Assembly: GCA_018711275.1 (NCBI GenBank)
Contig: DVIN01000023.1
Coordinates: 1-64,000 of the forward strand
From: Candidatus Pullilachnospira intestinigallinarum
Lineage (GTDB): Bacteria; Bacillota; Clostridia; Lachnospirales; Lachnospiraceae
Direction of reading: 5' to 3'
DNA: 64,000 nucleotides
Notes under the pieces: model-generated
What the model saw: only the letters and a program-made list of their open reading frames with translations
Told to the model about the DNA's origin: nothing
Database searches by the model: none
Shown: piece after piece, positions 26,304 through 34,648 of the stretch
Layout of the letters: each line of letters starts with the position of its first letter
Numbering within the stretch: the stretch's first letter is position 1
Program-made: the position numbers and the translations under genes

Positions 26304-26341
26304 AATGGAAAGTCCGTCAGGCGTGCTTTCCATTACTTTTT
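26304..26341 (+). terminator. Terminator after tetR
   Basis: A perfect 9-bp stem (AATGGAAAG at 26304-26312, CTTTCCATT at 26326-26334) is followed by ACTTTTT. It separates tetR from the ABC transporter genes. Confidence 0.72.
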
Positions 26342-26349
26342 CCCTGGTG

Positions 26350-26365
26350 GTTAGCATAAACTAAC
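26350..26365 (+). promoter_or_regulatory. Candidate operator upstream of the ABC transporter pair
   Basis: Inverted repeat GTTAG-cataaa-CTAAC, 75 bp before the transporter start. It differs from the palindrome before tetR. The nearby TTATCATAAAT at 26400 could be a -10 region. Weak evidence. Confidence 0.3.
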
Positions 26366-26439
26366 TAATGATGATTCGAAGACCGGCTGCAGGGGTTTTC
26401 TTATCATAAATAAGACAAATTTCATGAGGAGGATGTGCT

Positions 26440-28284
26440 TTGAAAAAACAATCAAGTGTAACAAGGCTTCTTCAACTGGCCGGCGGACACCGGAAGTTGA
26501 CGTATCTGGGCTGTGCGCTTTCTGCCGCTGCGGCCATTTGCGGCCTGGTTCCCTATGTGTGCGTATGGCTGGTAGCCCGGGATGCGCTGGCGGCTTATCC
26601 ACAGGTGGAAACTGCCCGGGGGATGACCGGATGGGGATGGCTGGCCGTGTGGTTTGCGGTGGCCAACATCGTGATTTATTTTGCCGCGCTGATGTGCACG
26701 CATATCGCCGCTTTCCGGACAGCCAGGAATATGCGCCGCCAGGGGATGGAACATATTCTGAAGCTTCCCCTGGGATTTTTCACCGGCGATCAGTCCGGCA
26801 GGCTGCGAAAAGTGATCGATGACAATGCCGCTTTGACGGAGGATCTTCTGGCGCACAAGCTGCCGGATCTTACGGCAGCGGTGGTGACGCCCGTTGCGGC
26901 GGTGGCGCTGCTGTTTGCCTTTGACTGGCGGATGGGACTTTGCTGTCTGCTGACCATGATTCTGGCCTTCGTGTGCATGGCGGCCATGATGGGAGGAAAA
27001 AATGCCGGATTCTTCCACCGGTATCAGAAGGAAATCGAGAAAATGAGCGGCGAGGCCGTGGAGTACGTCAGGGGAATCCCGGTGGTGAAGGTATTTCAGC
27101 AGACGGTTTACTCTTTCAAAGCGTTTTATGCGGCCATACAGTCCTACAGTGATCTGGCCAGCCAGTATGCCATGAGCTGCCGGATGGGGCAGACCGGATT
27201 TCTCACCTGTATCAACGGCGCTTTTGTGCTGCTGATTCCGGCGGCGTTTCTGCTGACCGGTGGGAACAACGGCTGGGAAGTGCTGACAGACTTTATTTTC
27301 TACGCTCTGTTTGCCCCGGCCTGCGGCGGAATGATCAACCGGATCATGTACGCTTCGGAGTCGGTGATGGAGGCCAACGAGGCGGTGATGAAACTGGATG
27401 AGATTTTAAGCCGGGAACCGCTGCCCCAGCCGGCTGCTCCCAAAAAACCCGCCGGTTCGGATATCACCTTTGACCATGTGACGTTTCAGTATCCGGACAG
27501 CCGCCGTCCGGCCCTTAACGATGTGAGTTTTACGGTGCCCTCCGGCTCCACCGTGGGTCTGGTGGGGCCCTCCGGCGGAGGAAAATCCACCGCGGCGGCG
27601 CTGATTCCCCGTTTCTGGGACGTTTCGTCGGGCAGCGTGAAAATCGGGGGCGTGGATGTGCGGCAGATGACAGGGAAGGATCTCATGAGCCGGATCGCCT
27701 TTGTCTTCCAGGATACCAGGCTCTTCAAGGTGAGCCTGCTGGAGAACATCCGGATGGCAAGGCCCTCCGCTTCGGTGGAGGAAGTGTGGGATGCCGTGCG
27801 GGCCGCCCGCTGTGAGGATATTCTGGAAAAGCTTCCCAACGGGCTGGACACGGTGGTGGGAACGAAAGGCGTCTACCTGTCCGGCGGCGAGGCCCAGAGA
27901 ATTGCTCTGGCCAGGGCAATCCTAAAGGACGCGCCCATTGTGGTGCTTGACGAGGCCACCGCGTTTGCGGATCCCCAGAATGAAGCGTTGATACAGAAAG
28001 CTTTCGCAAAGCTGACCCGGGGCAAGACCGTGCTGATGATTGCCCACCGGCTTTCCACCGTCCGGGAGGTGGATCAGATTCTGGTGCTGGAGAAGGGGCA
28101 GGTGCAGGAGCAGGGGACGCATCGGCAGCTTCTGGAAAAAGGCGGTCTTTACGCGAAGATGTGGAAGGACTATCAGCAGGCGGCGGCCTGGAAGGTGGGA
28201 AATCCCGCCGCGAACCGGCCACAGATACAGGCGGCCGATACCGGACATCCGGCTGCCGGATCAGGAAAGGAGGCAGAAAAATGA
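26440..28284 (+). CDS. ABC transporter, membrane/ATPase fusion, subunit 1
   Basis: Half-transporter of 614 residues: six membrane helices (about 20-310) then a nucleotide-binding domain with Walker A GPSGGGKSTAA, signature LSGGEAQRIALARAI, Walker B IVVLDEATAFADPQNE and the switch His in MIAHRLSTV. The D-loop reads FADP instead of SLD, a feature I associate with the YbtPQ/IrtAB-like group of exporter-fold transporters. The start is TTG at 26440: GAGGAGG lies 7 bp before it, and no in-frame ATG or GTG is near. The C-terminus has an extra Ala/Gly-rich tail. The next gene overlaps its stop codon (ATGA), so the two form a heterodimer. Confidence 0.88.
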   Translation: MKKQSSVTRLLQLAGGHRKLTYLGCALSAAAAICGLVPYVCVWLVARDALAAYPQVETARGMTGWGWLAVWFAVANIVIYFAALMCTHIAAFRTARNMRRQGMEHILKLPLGFFTGDQSGRLRKVIDDNAALTEDLLAHKLPDLTAAVVTPVAAVALLFAFDWRMGLCCLLTMILAFVCMAAMMGGKNAGFFHRYQKEIEKMSGEAVEYVRGIPVVKVFQQTVYSFKAFYAAIQSYSDLASQYAMSCRMGQTGFLTCINGAFVLLIPAAFLLTGGNNGWEVLTDFIFYALFAPACGGMINRIMYASESVMEANEAVMKLDEILSREPLPQPAAPKKPAGSDITFDHVTFQYPDSRRPALNDVSFTVPSGSTVGLVGPSGGGKSTAAALIPRFWDVSSGSVKIGGVDVRQMTGKDLMSRIAFVFQDTRLFKVSLLENIRMARPSASVEEVWDAVRAARCEDILEKLPNGLDTVVGTKGVYLSGGEAQRIALARAILKDAPIVVLDEATAFADPQNEALIQKAFAKLTRGKTVLMIAHRLSTVREVDQILVLEKGQVQEQGTHRQLLEKGGLYAKMWKDYQQAAAWKVGNPAANRPQIQAADTGHPAAGSGKEAEK

Positions 28285-30023
28285 CTGCGAAATTACAGCA
28301 TATATTTGCCCTCAGTGAAAAGGGGGCCAGAGATTTTGTGAAGGCCGTGATCTGGTGTTTTCTCTGCAATATCAGTCTGATGCTGCCGGTGGGCGTGGTA
28401 ATGGCGGTGATTCAGCATTTTCTGAACGCGCTGGATACCGGCTCCGATCCGGCCGGCCAGATACTGTTTTATACGGGAGCGGCTCTTCTGGTGCTGGCAG
28501 TGCTTTTTGTTCTTCACTATTTTCAGTACGCGGCTCTGTATCTGGCCACCTATCAGGAGAGTGCCAGCCGCCGGGTGAGTCTGGCGGAAACGCTGCGGAA
28601 GCTGCCCCTCAGTTTTTTCGGGAACCGGGATCTCAGCGACCTGACCGCCACCATGATCGCCGACTGCTCCAGCCTGGATCAGATGTTTTCCCACTACGTT
28701 CCTCAGCTGTTTGCCTCCATGTTCTCCACCCTGTTCATCGGCGTCTGCATGTTCTGCTTTGACTGGAGAATGGCGCTGGCGGTGCTGTGGGTCCTGCCGG
28801 TGGCCGTGCTTCTGACCGCGGGATCAAAGAAACTGCAGGATGCCTTTGGCACCAGTAATATTCTGGCAAAACGGGCGGTGACGGACACCATCCAGGAATG
28901 CCTGGAAACGGTGCGGGATATCAAGGCCTGCAGCCGGCAGGAAGAATTTCTTAAGAAACTGGACGGACGGCTTGAAAATGCGGAAAAGAGCGCCATCCGC
29001 TCGGAACTGGCCACCGGTGTGTTTGTGTGCTCGGCCCAGGCTTTTCTGCGGATCGGCCTGGCCACCACAGTGCTGACCGGAGCGGGCCTGCTGCTCCAGG
29101 GAAAATTGTCCTTTCTTTACTTTTTGGGTTTTCTTTTCGCGGCGGCCCGGCTGTACGATCCGTTGGGGTTGGTGCTGCAGAATATTGCGGCTACCTTCAA
29201 CGCGAAACTGCAGATCAACCGGATGCGGTCCATTCTGGAACAGCCGGTGCAGACGGGAAGTGAGAACTTTGCGCCCGAAAATTTTGACATTGTCTTTGAC
29301 CATGTGAAATTTGCCTACCGGGAAGGCGAGGGGGTTCTGGAAGATGTTTCCTTCACCGCCCGGCAGGGGCAGGTGACGGCCCTTGTGGGGCCCTCCGGCG
29401 GGGGCAAATCCACCGCCTGCAAGCTGGCGGCCCGTTTCTGGGATATCCAGGGAGGAAAAATCACTCTGGGCGGCACCGACATTCAGACGGTGGATCCGGA
29501 AACGCTGCTGAAATACTATTCCTTTGTGTTCCAGGATGTGGTGCTGTTTCGCGATACCATTCTGGAAAATATCCGGCTGGGCCGCAGAGGGGCCACCGAT
29601 GCGGAGGTTTATGCCGCCGCGAAAGCCGCCCGCTGCGATGAATTTATCCGGGAGCTGCCCGACGGTTATCAGACCATGGTGGGGGAAAATGGTTCCACCC
29701 TGTCCGGCGGCGAGCGGCAGAGAATTTCCATTGCCAGAGCTCTTCTGAAAAATGCGCCGATTATTCTTCTGGATGAGGCCACCGCGTCCCTGGATGTGGA
29801 GAATGAGACGGCGGTACAGGAGGCCCTGTCCCGGCTTTTGAAGGATAAAACCGTACTGATTATCGCCCACCGGATGCGAACCGTATCCGCGGCGGATCAG
29901 ATTGTGGTGCTGGCAGACGGCCATGTGGCAGATAAAGGAGCTCCCGGGGAGCTGTACCGGAAGGAGGGCATCTACCGGCAGATGGTGGATCTGCAGAAAA
30001 TGAGCGGGGAGTGGAAGCTGTAG
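28281..30023 (+). CDS. ABC transporter, membrane/ATPase fusion, subunit 2
   Basis: Partner half-transporter, 580 residues. It has six membrane helices, Walker A GPSGGGKSTACKL, a canonical signature LSGGERQRISIARAL, Walker B IILLDEATASLDVENE and switch His in IIAHRMRTV, so its own motifs are intact. ATG 28281 overlaps the stop of subunit 1 and follows AAAGGAGGCAG; the longer frame from 28161 is rejected. The TetR gene upstream and this pair resemble drug efflux systems, but the D-loop type of the partner leaves a siderophore or metallophore importer possible. Confidence 0.9.
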   Translation: MTAKLQHIFALSEKGARDFVKAVIWCFLCNISLMLPVGVVMAVIQHFLNALDTGSDPAGQILFYTGAALLVLAVLFVLHYFQYAALYLATYQESASRRVSLAETLRKLPLSFFGNRDLSDLTATMIADCSSLDQMFSHYVPQLFASMFSTLFIGVCMFCFDWRMALAVLWVLPVAVLLTAGSKKLQDAFGTSNILAKRAVTDTIQECLETVRDIKACSRQEEFLKKLDGRLENAEKSAIRSELATGVFVCSAQAFLRIGLATTVLTGAGLLLQGKLSFLYFLGFLFAAARLYDPLGLVLQNIAATFNAKLQINRMRSILEQPVQTGSENFAPENFDIVFDHVKFAYREGEGVLEDVSFTARQGQVTALVGPSGGGKSTACKLAARFWDIQGGKITLGGTDIQTVDPETLLKYYSFVFQDVVLFRDTILENIRLGRRGATDAEVYAAAKAARCDEFIRELPDGYQTMVGENGSTLSGGERQRISIARALLKNAPIILLDEATASLDVENETAVQEALSRLLKDKTVLIIAHRMRTVSAADQIVVLADGHVADKGAPGELYRKEGIYRQMVDLQKMSGEWKL

Positions 30024-30114
30024 AAGGAGAATCTATCCGATCTATCTCAGGAAACGATGCCGGAGGCAAGCATCCGGCGGAAGCGGGCCAGAATCTATCC
30101 ACTCAGGAAACCGG

Positions 30115-31278
30115 TCAGAAAACCGGCAGCAGGCAGAGCAGATCCTCCAACGGGAATCGGCGTTCATTTCCCAGCGCGCGCTCCAGTTCATACTTGTTGG
30201 GATCCGAATGTTCGATTTCCCGGGCAAAGCGCCAGGCAGTTTCCACGGCGGTATCCCGTGAAAAATTCCCGGGATTCTCAAGGTACCGGGCCAGGGAGAG
30301 CTGACGGATCAGCAGGGTACAGACAAAAGAAAACCGCATCTTTCCGTCGGCATTTTCACTGTAAACAGCGCCGCAAAAATAGGTGAAGAGGAAATAAGCC
30401 ATCAGCTGTTCGGTCATCGTATCGGTGAAATGGCAGCAAAAGGCGGCTGCGCCGTCTTCCCTGGCGGCAGCCTCGGAAAGCAGCAGTTTTTTACACTCCC
30501 AAAGAAAAGGCTTCCATCCGTCACGGAGCGGTTCCAGGCTCTCCAGAATAGCGAAGATGTCTGACAGAATCCGCTGGCGGATAAGGGAGCTTTCTTTCTT
30601 TGTGAGGCTGTTCATCAGCTGAAGCTGCTTTTCGGAAAACCAGTTCCAGGCCCGGCGGGAGTCGTATTTTTCCAGAAGAGCGTCTGTCTCAAACAGCCGT
30701 CCCCGGTCGATCCGCTGCTGCAGATCATGAGAGAGGCCCAGAAGAAGAAACATCCGCAGAGGGAGGGGATGTTCCCGGTTCTGAAGAATGCGAAAGATCA
30801 CAGCGCGGGCATCCATAAGTTTGGTGAACAGCAGGTAGTCAAAATCCCGGTACGTTTCCCTGCGCCGGGGATTTTCTCCGTGAAGGAAGCGTACCGGTTC
30901 TTCCAGGTTCAGAATCATCCGGGCAGCCTCCGGACAGGAGAGGGACAGGGAAATCTCCCGAAGCCCTTCAAACTCCTCCTCATGGCGGGGGTACATCCGG
31001 CAGGTACGGCAGAAGGCCCGGCTTTGGCCGCCTTCCAGATACAGATCACAGAGGCCCTCCTCGTTCAGAAACGCACAGCGTCCGTTATAGCGGCGGAAAC
31101 ATTTCTCTTTCCAGTCGATTTCGTTGTGAAGCCTGGAGCCAAGGGGTCCTTTCATTTTCCGGTATTTTTTTAGCGTAGTATCGTCAATCTGAATCTGCCA
31201 TCCGGCACAGCAGGTGTCGGGACAGGCACCGGCGATGCAGGAGAAGTCTTTATAGTAGTGAGGGATGGTATACTGCAT
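30115..31278 (-). CDS. FliB-like lysine-N-methylase family protein
   Basis: Cytoplasmic protein of 387 residues with the Cys-rich N-terminus typical of the FliB family: CIAGACPDTCCAGWQI at residues 14-29, CAFLNEEGLCDLY, and AFCRTCRMYPRH. Further Cys/acid residues follow in LSLSCPEAARMIL. FliB methylates flagellin lysines, and the cysteines suggest an iron-sulfur or zinc site. No flagellar or chemotaxis gene is in the window, so the substrate here may be another surface protein. The gene is convergent with the ABC transporter; the 91-bp gap has no clear terminator. Confidence 0.82.
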   Translation of the reverse strand: MQYTIPHYYKDFSCIAGACPDTCCAGWQIQIDDTTLKKYRKMKGPLGSRLHNEIDWKEKCFRRYNGRCAFLNEEGLCDLYLEGGQSRAFCRTCRMYPRHEEEFEGLREISLSLSCPEAARMILNLEEPVRFLHGENPRRRETYRDFDYLLFTKLMDARAVIFRILQNREHPLPLRMFLLLGLSHDLQQRIDRGRLFETDALLEKYDSRRAWNWFSEKQLQLMNSLTKKESSLIRQRILSDIFAILESLEPLRDGWKPFLWECKKLLLSEAAAREDGAAAFCCHFTDTMTEQLMAYFLFTYFCGAVYSENADGKMRFSFVCTLLIRQLSLARYLENPGNFSRDTAVETAWRFAREIEHSDPNKYELERALGNERRFPLEDLLCLLPVF

Positions 31279-31441
31279 GGTGTGTTTCCTTTCCTGTGGG
31301 ATATTATATTCTGTCCCTCATGGTATCGCATTTGCGGTGAAAATACAAGCGGTCACCAGAGCTTATAATCCGACAGACGTATGCAAGAGATGAAAGGAAC
31401 ATCACAATCCGGACGGAACCGGCGATTTTGCCGGGATATGT

Positions 31442-31470
31442 TTGTGAGCTTTTGAAATTTGTAATATAAT
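31442..31470 (+). promoter_or_regulatory. Promoter of the 107-residue hypothetical gene
   Basis: TTGTGA at 31442-31447 and a perfect TATAAT at 31465-31470, 17-bp spacer, 77 bp before the ATG at 31548. Confidence 0.6.
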
Positions 31471-31547
31471 GGGAGCAGAAAGTCCGGAATCGTGGTATTT
31501 TAGATGGGATGAAACAGGAAAAAGATTGAAACGTAAAAGGAGAATTT

Positions 31548-31871
31548 ATGGAAGACAGACTTGTTTTGCTGGCATTGGAGCAGATTGCGGAAGCATTGGG
31601 ACATTCTAATAATAATCCACTTTCCACCAGCTTATTATGCCTGGAACATGGAATCAGTTTTGATGAGATGGGGAAGATTATGGTTGCTTTCAATCAGATT
31701 TTGAGAAGGAAAGAATTTGATGATTTGGAAGTATCTGATTTTCGGGAGGCTTTGGAGGAAATAACGCCAGTGGCAAGAGAATTTTCAGATTCGGTTGTAG
31801 TAGCATTTATCAAAGCATATGCCAGAAATCATATTGCCGAATTAGTACCGTTTGCAAGGACATTGGACTGA
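31548..31871 (+). CDS. Hypothetical 107-residue protein
   Basis: Not recognised. It is acidic and helical, with no membrane segment (MEDRLVLLALEQIAEALGHSNNN at the start, FARTLD at the end). ATG follows AAAGGAGAATTT and a clear promoter lies upstream, so it is probably expressed. Codon use is more AT-rich than the flanking genes, suggesting later acquisition. A Rho-independent terminator at 31967 closes the unit. Confidence 0.6.
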   Translation: MEDRLVLLALEQIAEALGHSNNNPLSTSLLCLEHGISFDEMGKIMVAFNQILRRKEFDDLEVSDFREALEEITPVAREFSDSVVVAFIKAYARNHIAELVPFARTLD

Positions 31872-31966
31872 ACAGAATGGGGGTGAACTGAGGCACGAGT
31901 AAGCATCCTGGAAAACCGCGCACAAGCCGAAAATGGAAATATCGGCCGTCAGCCGATGGCACCACT

Positions 31967-32002
31967 GAGCAGGAAATCTTGAAAGAGCTTCCTGCTCTTT
32001 TT
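31967..32002 (+). terminator. Rho-independent terminator
   Basis: A 9-bp stem (GAGCAGGAA at 31967-31975, TTCCTGCTC at 31989-31997) runs into TTTTT. The surrounding 359-bp gap (31872-32230) also holds a palindrome-rich stretch at 32010-32110 with no recognisable gene and the operator region at 32132-32211. Confidence 0.8.
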
Positions 32003-32131
32003 ATGCCTGAACCACCGGGAGGCTGCTGCCTGCCATGCCACGCTGCCAGTAAGAGCAGGCGGCAGCTATTCAAGCCTTCTTCTGTACCGCGATGCGACAG
32101 TGAAGCCGGAAGGCTCAACGGTTGCAAAAAA

Positions 32132-32211
32132 TGAAGTTTGCTTCATGTGATACTTGACGGTCACGATTCTTCATGATAACATGAAGTTAACTTCACAAGA
32201 AGCTGACTTCA
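32132..32211 (+). promoter_or_regulatory. XRE promoter with three TGAAG-N4-CTTCA operators
   Basis: Three palindromes share one pattern: TGAAGTTTGCTTCA (32132-32145), TGAAGTTAACTTCA (32182-32195) and AGAAGCTGACTTCA (32198-32211). The promoter TTGACG (32154-32159) and TAACAT (32177-32182, 17-bp spacer) lies between the first and second. This is a typical layout for cooperative autorepression by the XRE protein encoded 20 bp later. Confidence 0.75.
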
Positions 32212-32230
32212 CATTGATGGGAGGGAGTGC

Positions 32231-32461
32231 ATGAAAACAAAGGTAAAAGAATTACGAACGGCGGCCGGAATGACACAGCAGCAGTTAGCCGATTTGGTTC
32301 ATGTTTCCTCAAGGACGATTATATCCATAGAAAAGGAGCAGTACAGCCCATCACTCATGCTGGCGTATCGGATGGCCCAGGTATTTGGGATAACCGTTGA
32401 GGAATTATGTTGCCTGAAAGAAAACAAAGAATTGGAGGATAAGCAATATGAAAATTTATAA
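32231..32461 (+). CDS. XRE-family regulator (small HTH protein)
   Basis: A 76-residue protein that is almost entirely a Cro/C1-type helix-turn-helix (VKELRTAAGMTQQQLADLVHVSSRTIISIEKEQYSPSLMLAYRMAQVFGITVEELC). GGGAGGGAGTGC precedes the ATG. The gene overlaps the following membrane protein gene by 14 bp. Small XRE/membrane-protein pairs of this sort are common in Firmicutes; the regulator represses the pair and the membrane partner may modulate it. That relation is inferred from layout and the three operators. Confidence 0.88.
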   Translation: MKTKVKELRTAAGMTQQQLADLVHVSSRTIISIEKEQYSPSLMLAYRMAQVFGITVEELCCLKENKELEDKQYENL

Positions 32462-32867
32462 CAAAAAGGTATTTGCTTCAGGTATTTTCATGGAGGCTTT
32501 GGGTCTGTTAAATCTGATAACAGGCATTATGAGACAGGAACTGGAGATAAATTCCATCCTCTTGATCGTGGCATTATTTGTCCTGGGATTTGGTTCCGTG
32601 ATGCGAAGTATATCCCGGCGGATGGCGGCAGAGGATAAGGTGGAAGAACTGGACGAAAGAAACCGCCTGATTGCGCTGAAATCAAAAAGCAAATCTTTTC
32701 AGGTTACGCAGATCCTATCGTTTATACTTATGCTTGCTTTGCTGGTAATGGGGAAGGTGTCCGGCTACGAAGGGTTTCTTGCGATGGGGGTGGGAATGGC
32801 ATTTGCCTTTACCATTTCCATGTTCACAGAAGTTTTTACTTATCTGTATTATGAATCCAGGAATTAG
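32448..32867 (+). CDS. Small membrane protein paired with XRE regulator
   Basis: Four predicted membrane helices in 139 residues: about 8-28, 36-54, 85-104 and 108-130. A charged cytoplasmic stretch (SRRMAAEDKVEELDERNRLIALKSKSKSFQ) lies in the middle. It resembles DUF2178-type proteins encoded with small XRE regulators. GGAGGATAAGCAAT gives the ribosome site. Function unknown. Confidence 0.7.
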   Translation: MKIYNKKVFASGIFMEALGLLNLITGIMRQELEINSILLIVALFVLGFGSVMRSISRRMAAEDKVEELDERNRLIALKSKSKSFQVTQILSFILMLALLVMGKVSGYEGFLAMGVGMAFAFTISMFTEVFTYLYYESRN

Positions 32868-32925
32868 CAAGGGGCGACATGGGAAATCTCTGCTGCAGCG
32901 CAGGATTTCCCTCGCCGCAGCAGAA

Positions 32926-33405
32926 TTACCAGGGATATTTTCCTTTCTTTGCATAGGGCAGCAGTTTTCCGTCAAATTTGATGATCACCCGGTGATTTCC
33001 ATCGCTGTCCTCGGTCACATCCACATCCAGCCCGAAATCGATGGCGCTCATGATGGCATTTCCGCCCTGTTCATGGATGATATCCTTGATGGCAGGGCCA
33101 TAGGTGTCGATGACCTCGTGCAGCCGGTAAAGAATCGGATCGGTATTTCCCTTGTAGGGATGGGCGTTCAGAAATGCTGTCTCAGAGGGTGAAAGTTTCA
33201 GGGCATCCGCCAGCTTTTCACAATACTCTTCCGGCACATACTGCTGTCCCTCAAAGGCAGAGGCCAGCCACACCTTGTTGACGCCGATTTTTTCCGCCAG
33301 CTGCTCATAGCTGAGACCGGAAGCCCGTTTGGCCTCCTTCAGCCGGGCCAGTTCCTCTGAATTCTGTAGTCTTGTAAGATATTCCGCATTGCTCATAGGT
33401 GTCAT
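32926..33405 (-). CDS. cynS: Cyanate hydratase (cyanase)
   Basis: Cyanase, 159 residues, converting cyanate and bicarbonate to ammonia and CO2. The N-terminal helical domain resembles an XRE fold (LSYEQLAEKIGVNKVWLASAFEGQQYVPEEYCEKLADAL) and can be mistaken for a regulator. The catalytic C-terminal domain DPILYRLHEVIDTYGPAIKDIIHEQGGNAIMSAIDF carries Arg94, Glu97 and Ser120, matching Arg96, Glu99 and Ser122 of the E. coli enzyme. ATG 33405 follows CAGGAGGAATTCTT; the frame extends to 33570 without support. No carbonic anhydrase or cyanate transporter is adjacent. A strong promoter and a terminator-like leader hairpin lie upstream. Confidence 0.9.
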   Translation of the reverse strand: MTPMSNAEYLTRLQNSEELARLKEAKRASGLSYEQLAEKIGVNKVWLASAFEGQQYVPEEYCEKLADALKLSPSETAFLNAHPYKGNTDPILYRLHEVIDTYGPAIKDIIHEQGGNAIMSAIDFGLDVDVTEDSDGNHRVIIKFDGKLLPYAKKGKYPW

Positions 33406-33557
33406 AAGAATTCCTCCTGTAAAGATAATAAACTGCCTGCCAGAACCGTCGCTTTTGGGCGATCTGCGGGTATGGACGGGGAAAACGGAAGGCCGCGCCG
33501 CGGGCTTTCCCTTGTCATGAAACATGGAAAACGTATGTGCAATTTTCCATGGCCATG

Positions 33558-33631
33558 AAAAAAGAGGCACCGTCCGCTGACAATACCTCTTTGTATGTGA
33601 TGATTATATGTGTTTTGGCGAGGAAAGTCAA
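33558..33631 (-). promoter_or_regulatory. Cyanase promoter with terminator-like leader hairpin
   Basis: On the minus strand TTGACT (33631-33626) and TATAAT (33608-33603) have a 17-bp spacer. About ten bases after the expected start, AAAGAGG (33592-33586) pairs with CCTCTTT (33567-33561) and six Ts follow (33563-33558). This would give a short RNA of about 40 nt or act as an attenuator, 150 bp before the cyanase ATG. A second hairpin (ATGGAAAA/TTTTCCAT, 33550-33524) lies after it. Confidence 0.6.
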
Positions 33632-33834
33632 GAAAAATCTGATAAATTCTAAAAGAGCGAAGATTATTCAGTGATATTTCGTGGCGAAAGCAGCTATTTT
33701 GAAAAACGAAACAATACAAATTCCACGACAAAAGTGGGGGAGACAGTCGGTTGCCTGCCATATTCAATAACTTTGACCAAGAATTTTCGCAAGCTGCGAT
33801 GTGATAGCGGCTGGAAATTAAGAGAAATGATATC

Positions 33835-34413
33835 TAACCGTAACAACCTGGAAGCTCATACGGTTATAAATCAAGAAAAGTGATATGTAACCGTAACAAT
33901 CTGGAAGTTCCTACGGTTATAACGCAAGAAAAGTAATATGTAACCGTAACAACCTGAAAGCTCTTACGGTTATAAATCAAGAAAAGTGATATGTAACCGT
34001 AACAACCTGGAAGCTCATACGGTTATAAATCAAGAAAAGTGATATGTAACCGTAACAATCTGGAAGTTCCTACGGTTATAAATCAAGAAAAGTAATATGT
34101 AACCGTAACAATCAGGAAGCCCTTACGGTTATAACTCAGAAAAAGTGATATGTAACCGTAACAAACCGGAAGCCCTTACGGTTATAACTCAGAAAAAGTG
34201 ATATGTAACCGTAACAAACCGGAAGCCGCTACGGTTATAACGCAAGAAAAGTAATATGTAACCGTAACAAACCGGAAGCCGCTACGGTTATAAACCAAGA
34301 AAAGTCTTTTGTAACCGTAACAACCTGGAAGCCGCTACGGTTATAACGCAAGAAAAGTGATATGTAACCGTAACAATCCGGCCGCTCCTACGGTTATAAA
34401 CCAGGAAATAAAA
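33835..34413. repeat. Eleven-unit tandem array, 53-bp period
   Basis: Eleven units start at 33835 and every 53 bp after it up to 34365. Each is TAACCGT, an 18-nt variable segment containing a GGAAG core in almost every unit, ACGGTTA, and a 21-nt AT-rich linker (type ATAAATCAAGAAAAGTGATA). TAACCGTA and TACGGTTA form an 8-bp stem in every unit. Units 1 and 4 are identical and 2 and 5 nearly so, so a three-unit block was duplicated. The stems are invariant while the loops vary. Nothing codes here. The array starts about 260 bp after the cyanase promoter and ends 235 bp before sbcD. A diverged homologous array lies at 55532-55853. Confidence 0.95.
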
Positions 34414-34572
34414 ATCAGAACCGTATAAACCAGCCAGCGCCTACTGCTGGAAATCTGGAAAAAGGTTAATTCAGTTGTAGTGGCAAAGTAAGCGCATCAC
34501 GCCGGGAAGAAACAGATTTTCTAATGCAACCGCAGGCGGAAATTACAGGAACAGCTGCTCCGAAAAAGGGAA

Positions 34573-34601
34573 TTGCAAAAGAAATGCAAACCCGATACAA
34601 T
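34573..34601 (+). promoter_or_regulatory. sbcDC promoter
   Basis: TTGCAA at 34573-34578 and TACAAT at 34596-34601 with a 17-bp spacer, 48 bp before the sbcD ATG. The rest of 34414-34572 shows no gene or clear structure. Confidence 0.6.
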
Positions 34602-34648
34602 GAGACATACAGGGTAAGAGAATTGAATTTGAGAAAGGACAGAATTCC

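Noticed and set aside
30024..30114. Terminator between the ABC pair and the fliB-like gene
   Set aside because: Only weak G/C inverted repeats (CCGGA/TCCGG) without a T-run were found.
32926..33405. XRE regulator
   Set aside because: The N-terminus looks like an XRE fold, but the C-terminal Arg94, Glu97 and Ser120 region identifies cyanase.
33835..34413. CRISPR array
   Set aside because: Regular units and palindromic arms resemble one, but the segments between arms are near copies of each other instead of unique spacers, and no cas gene is present.
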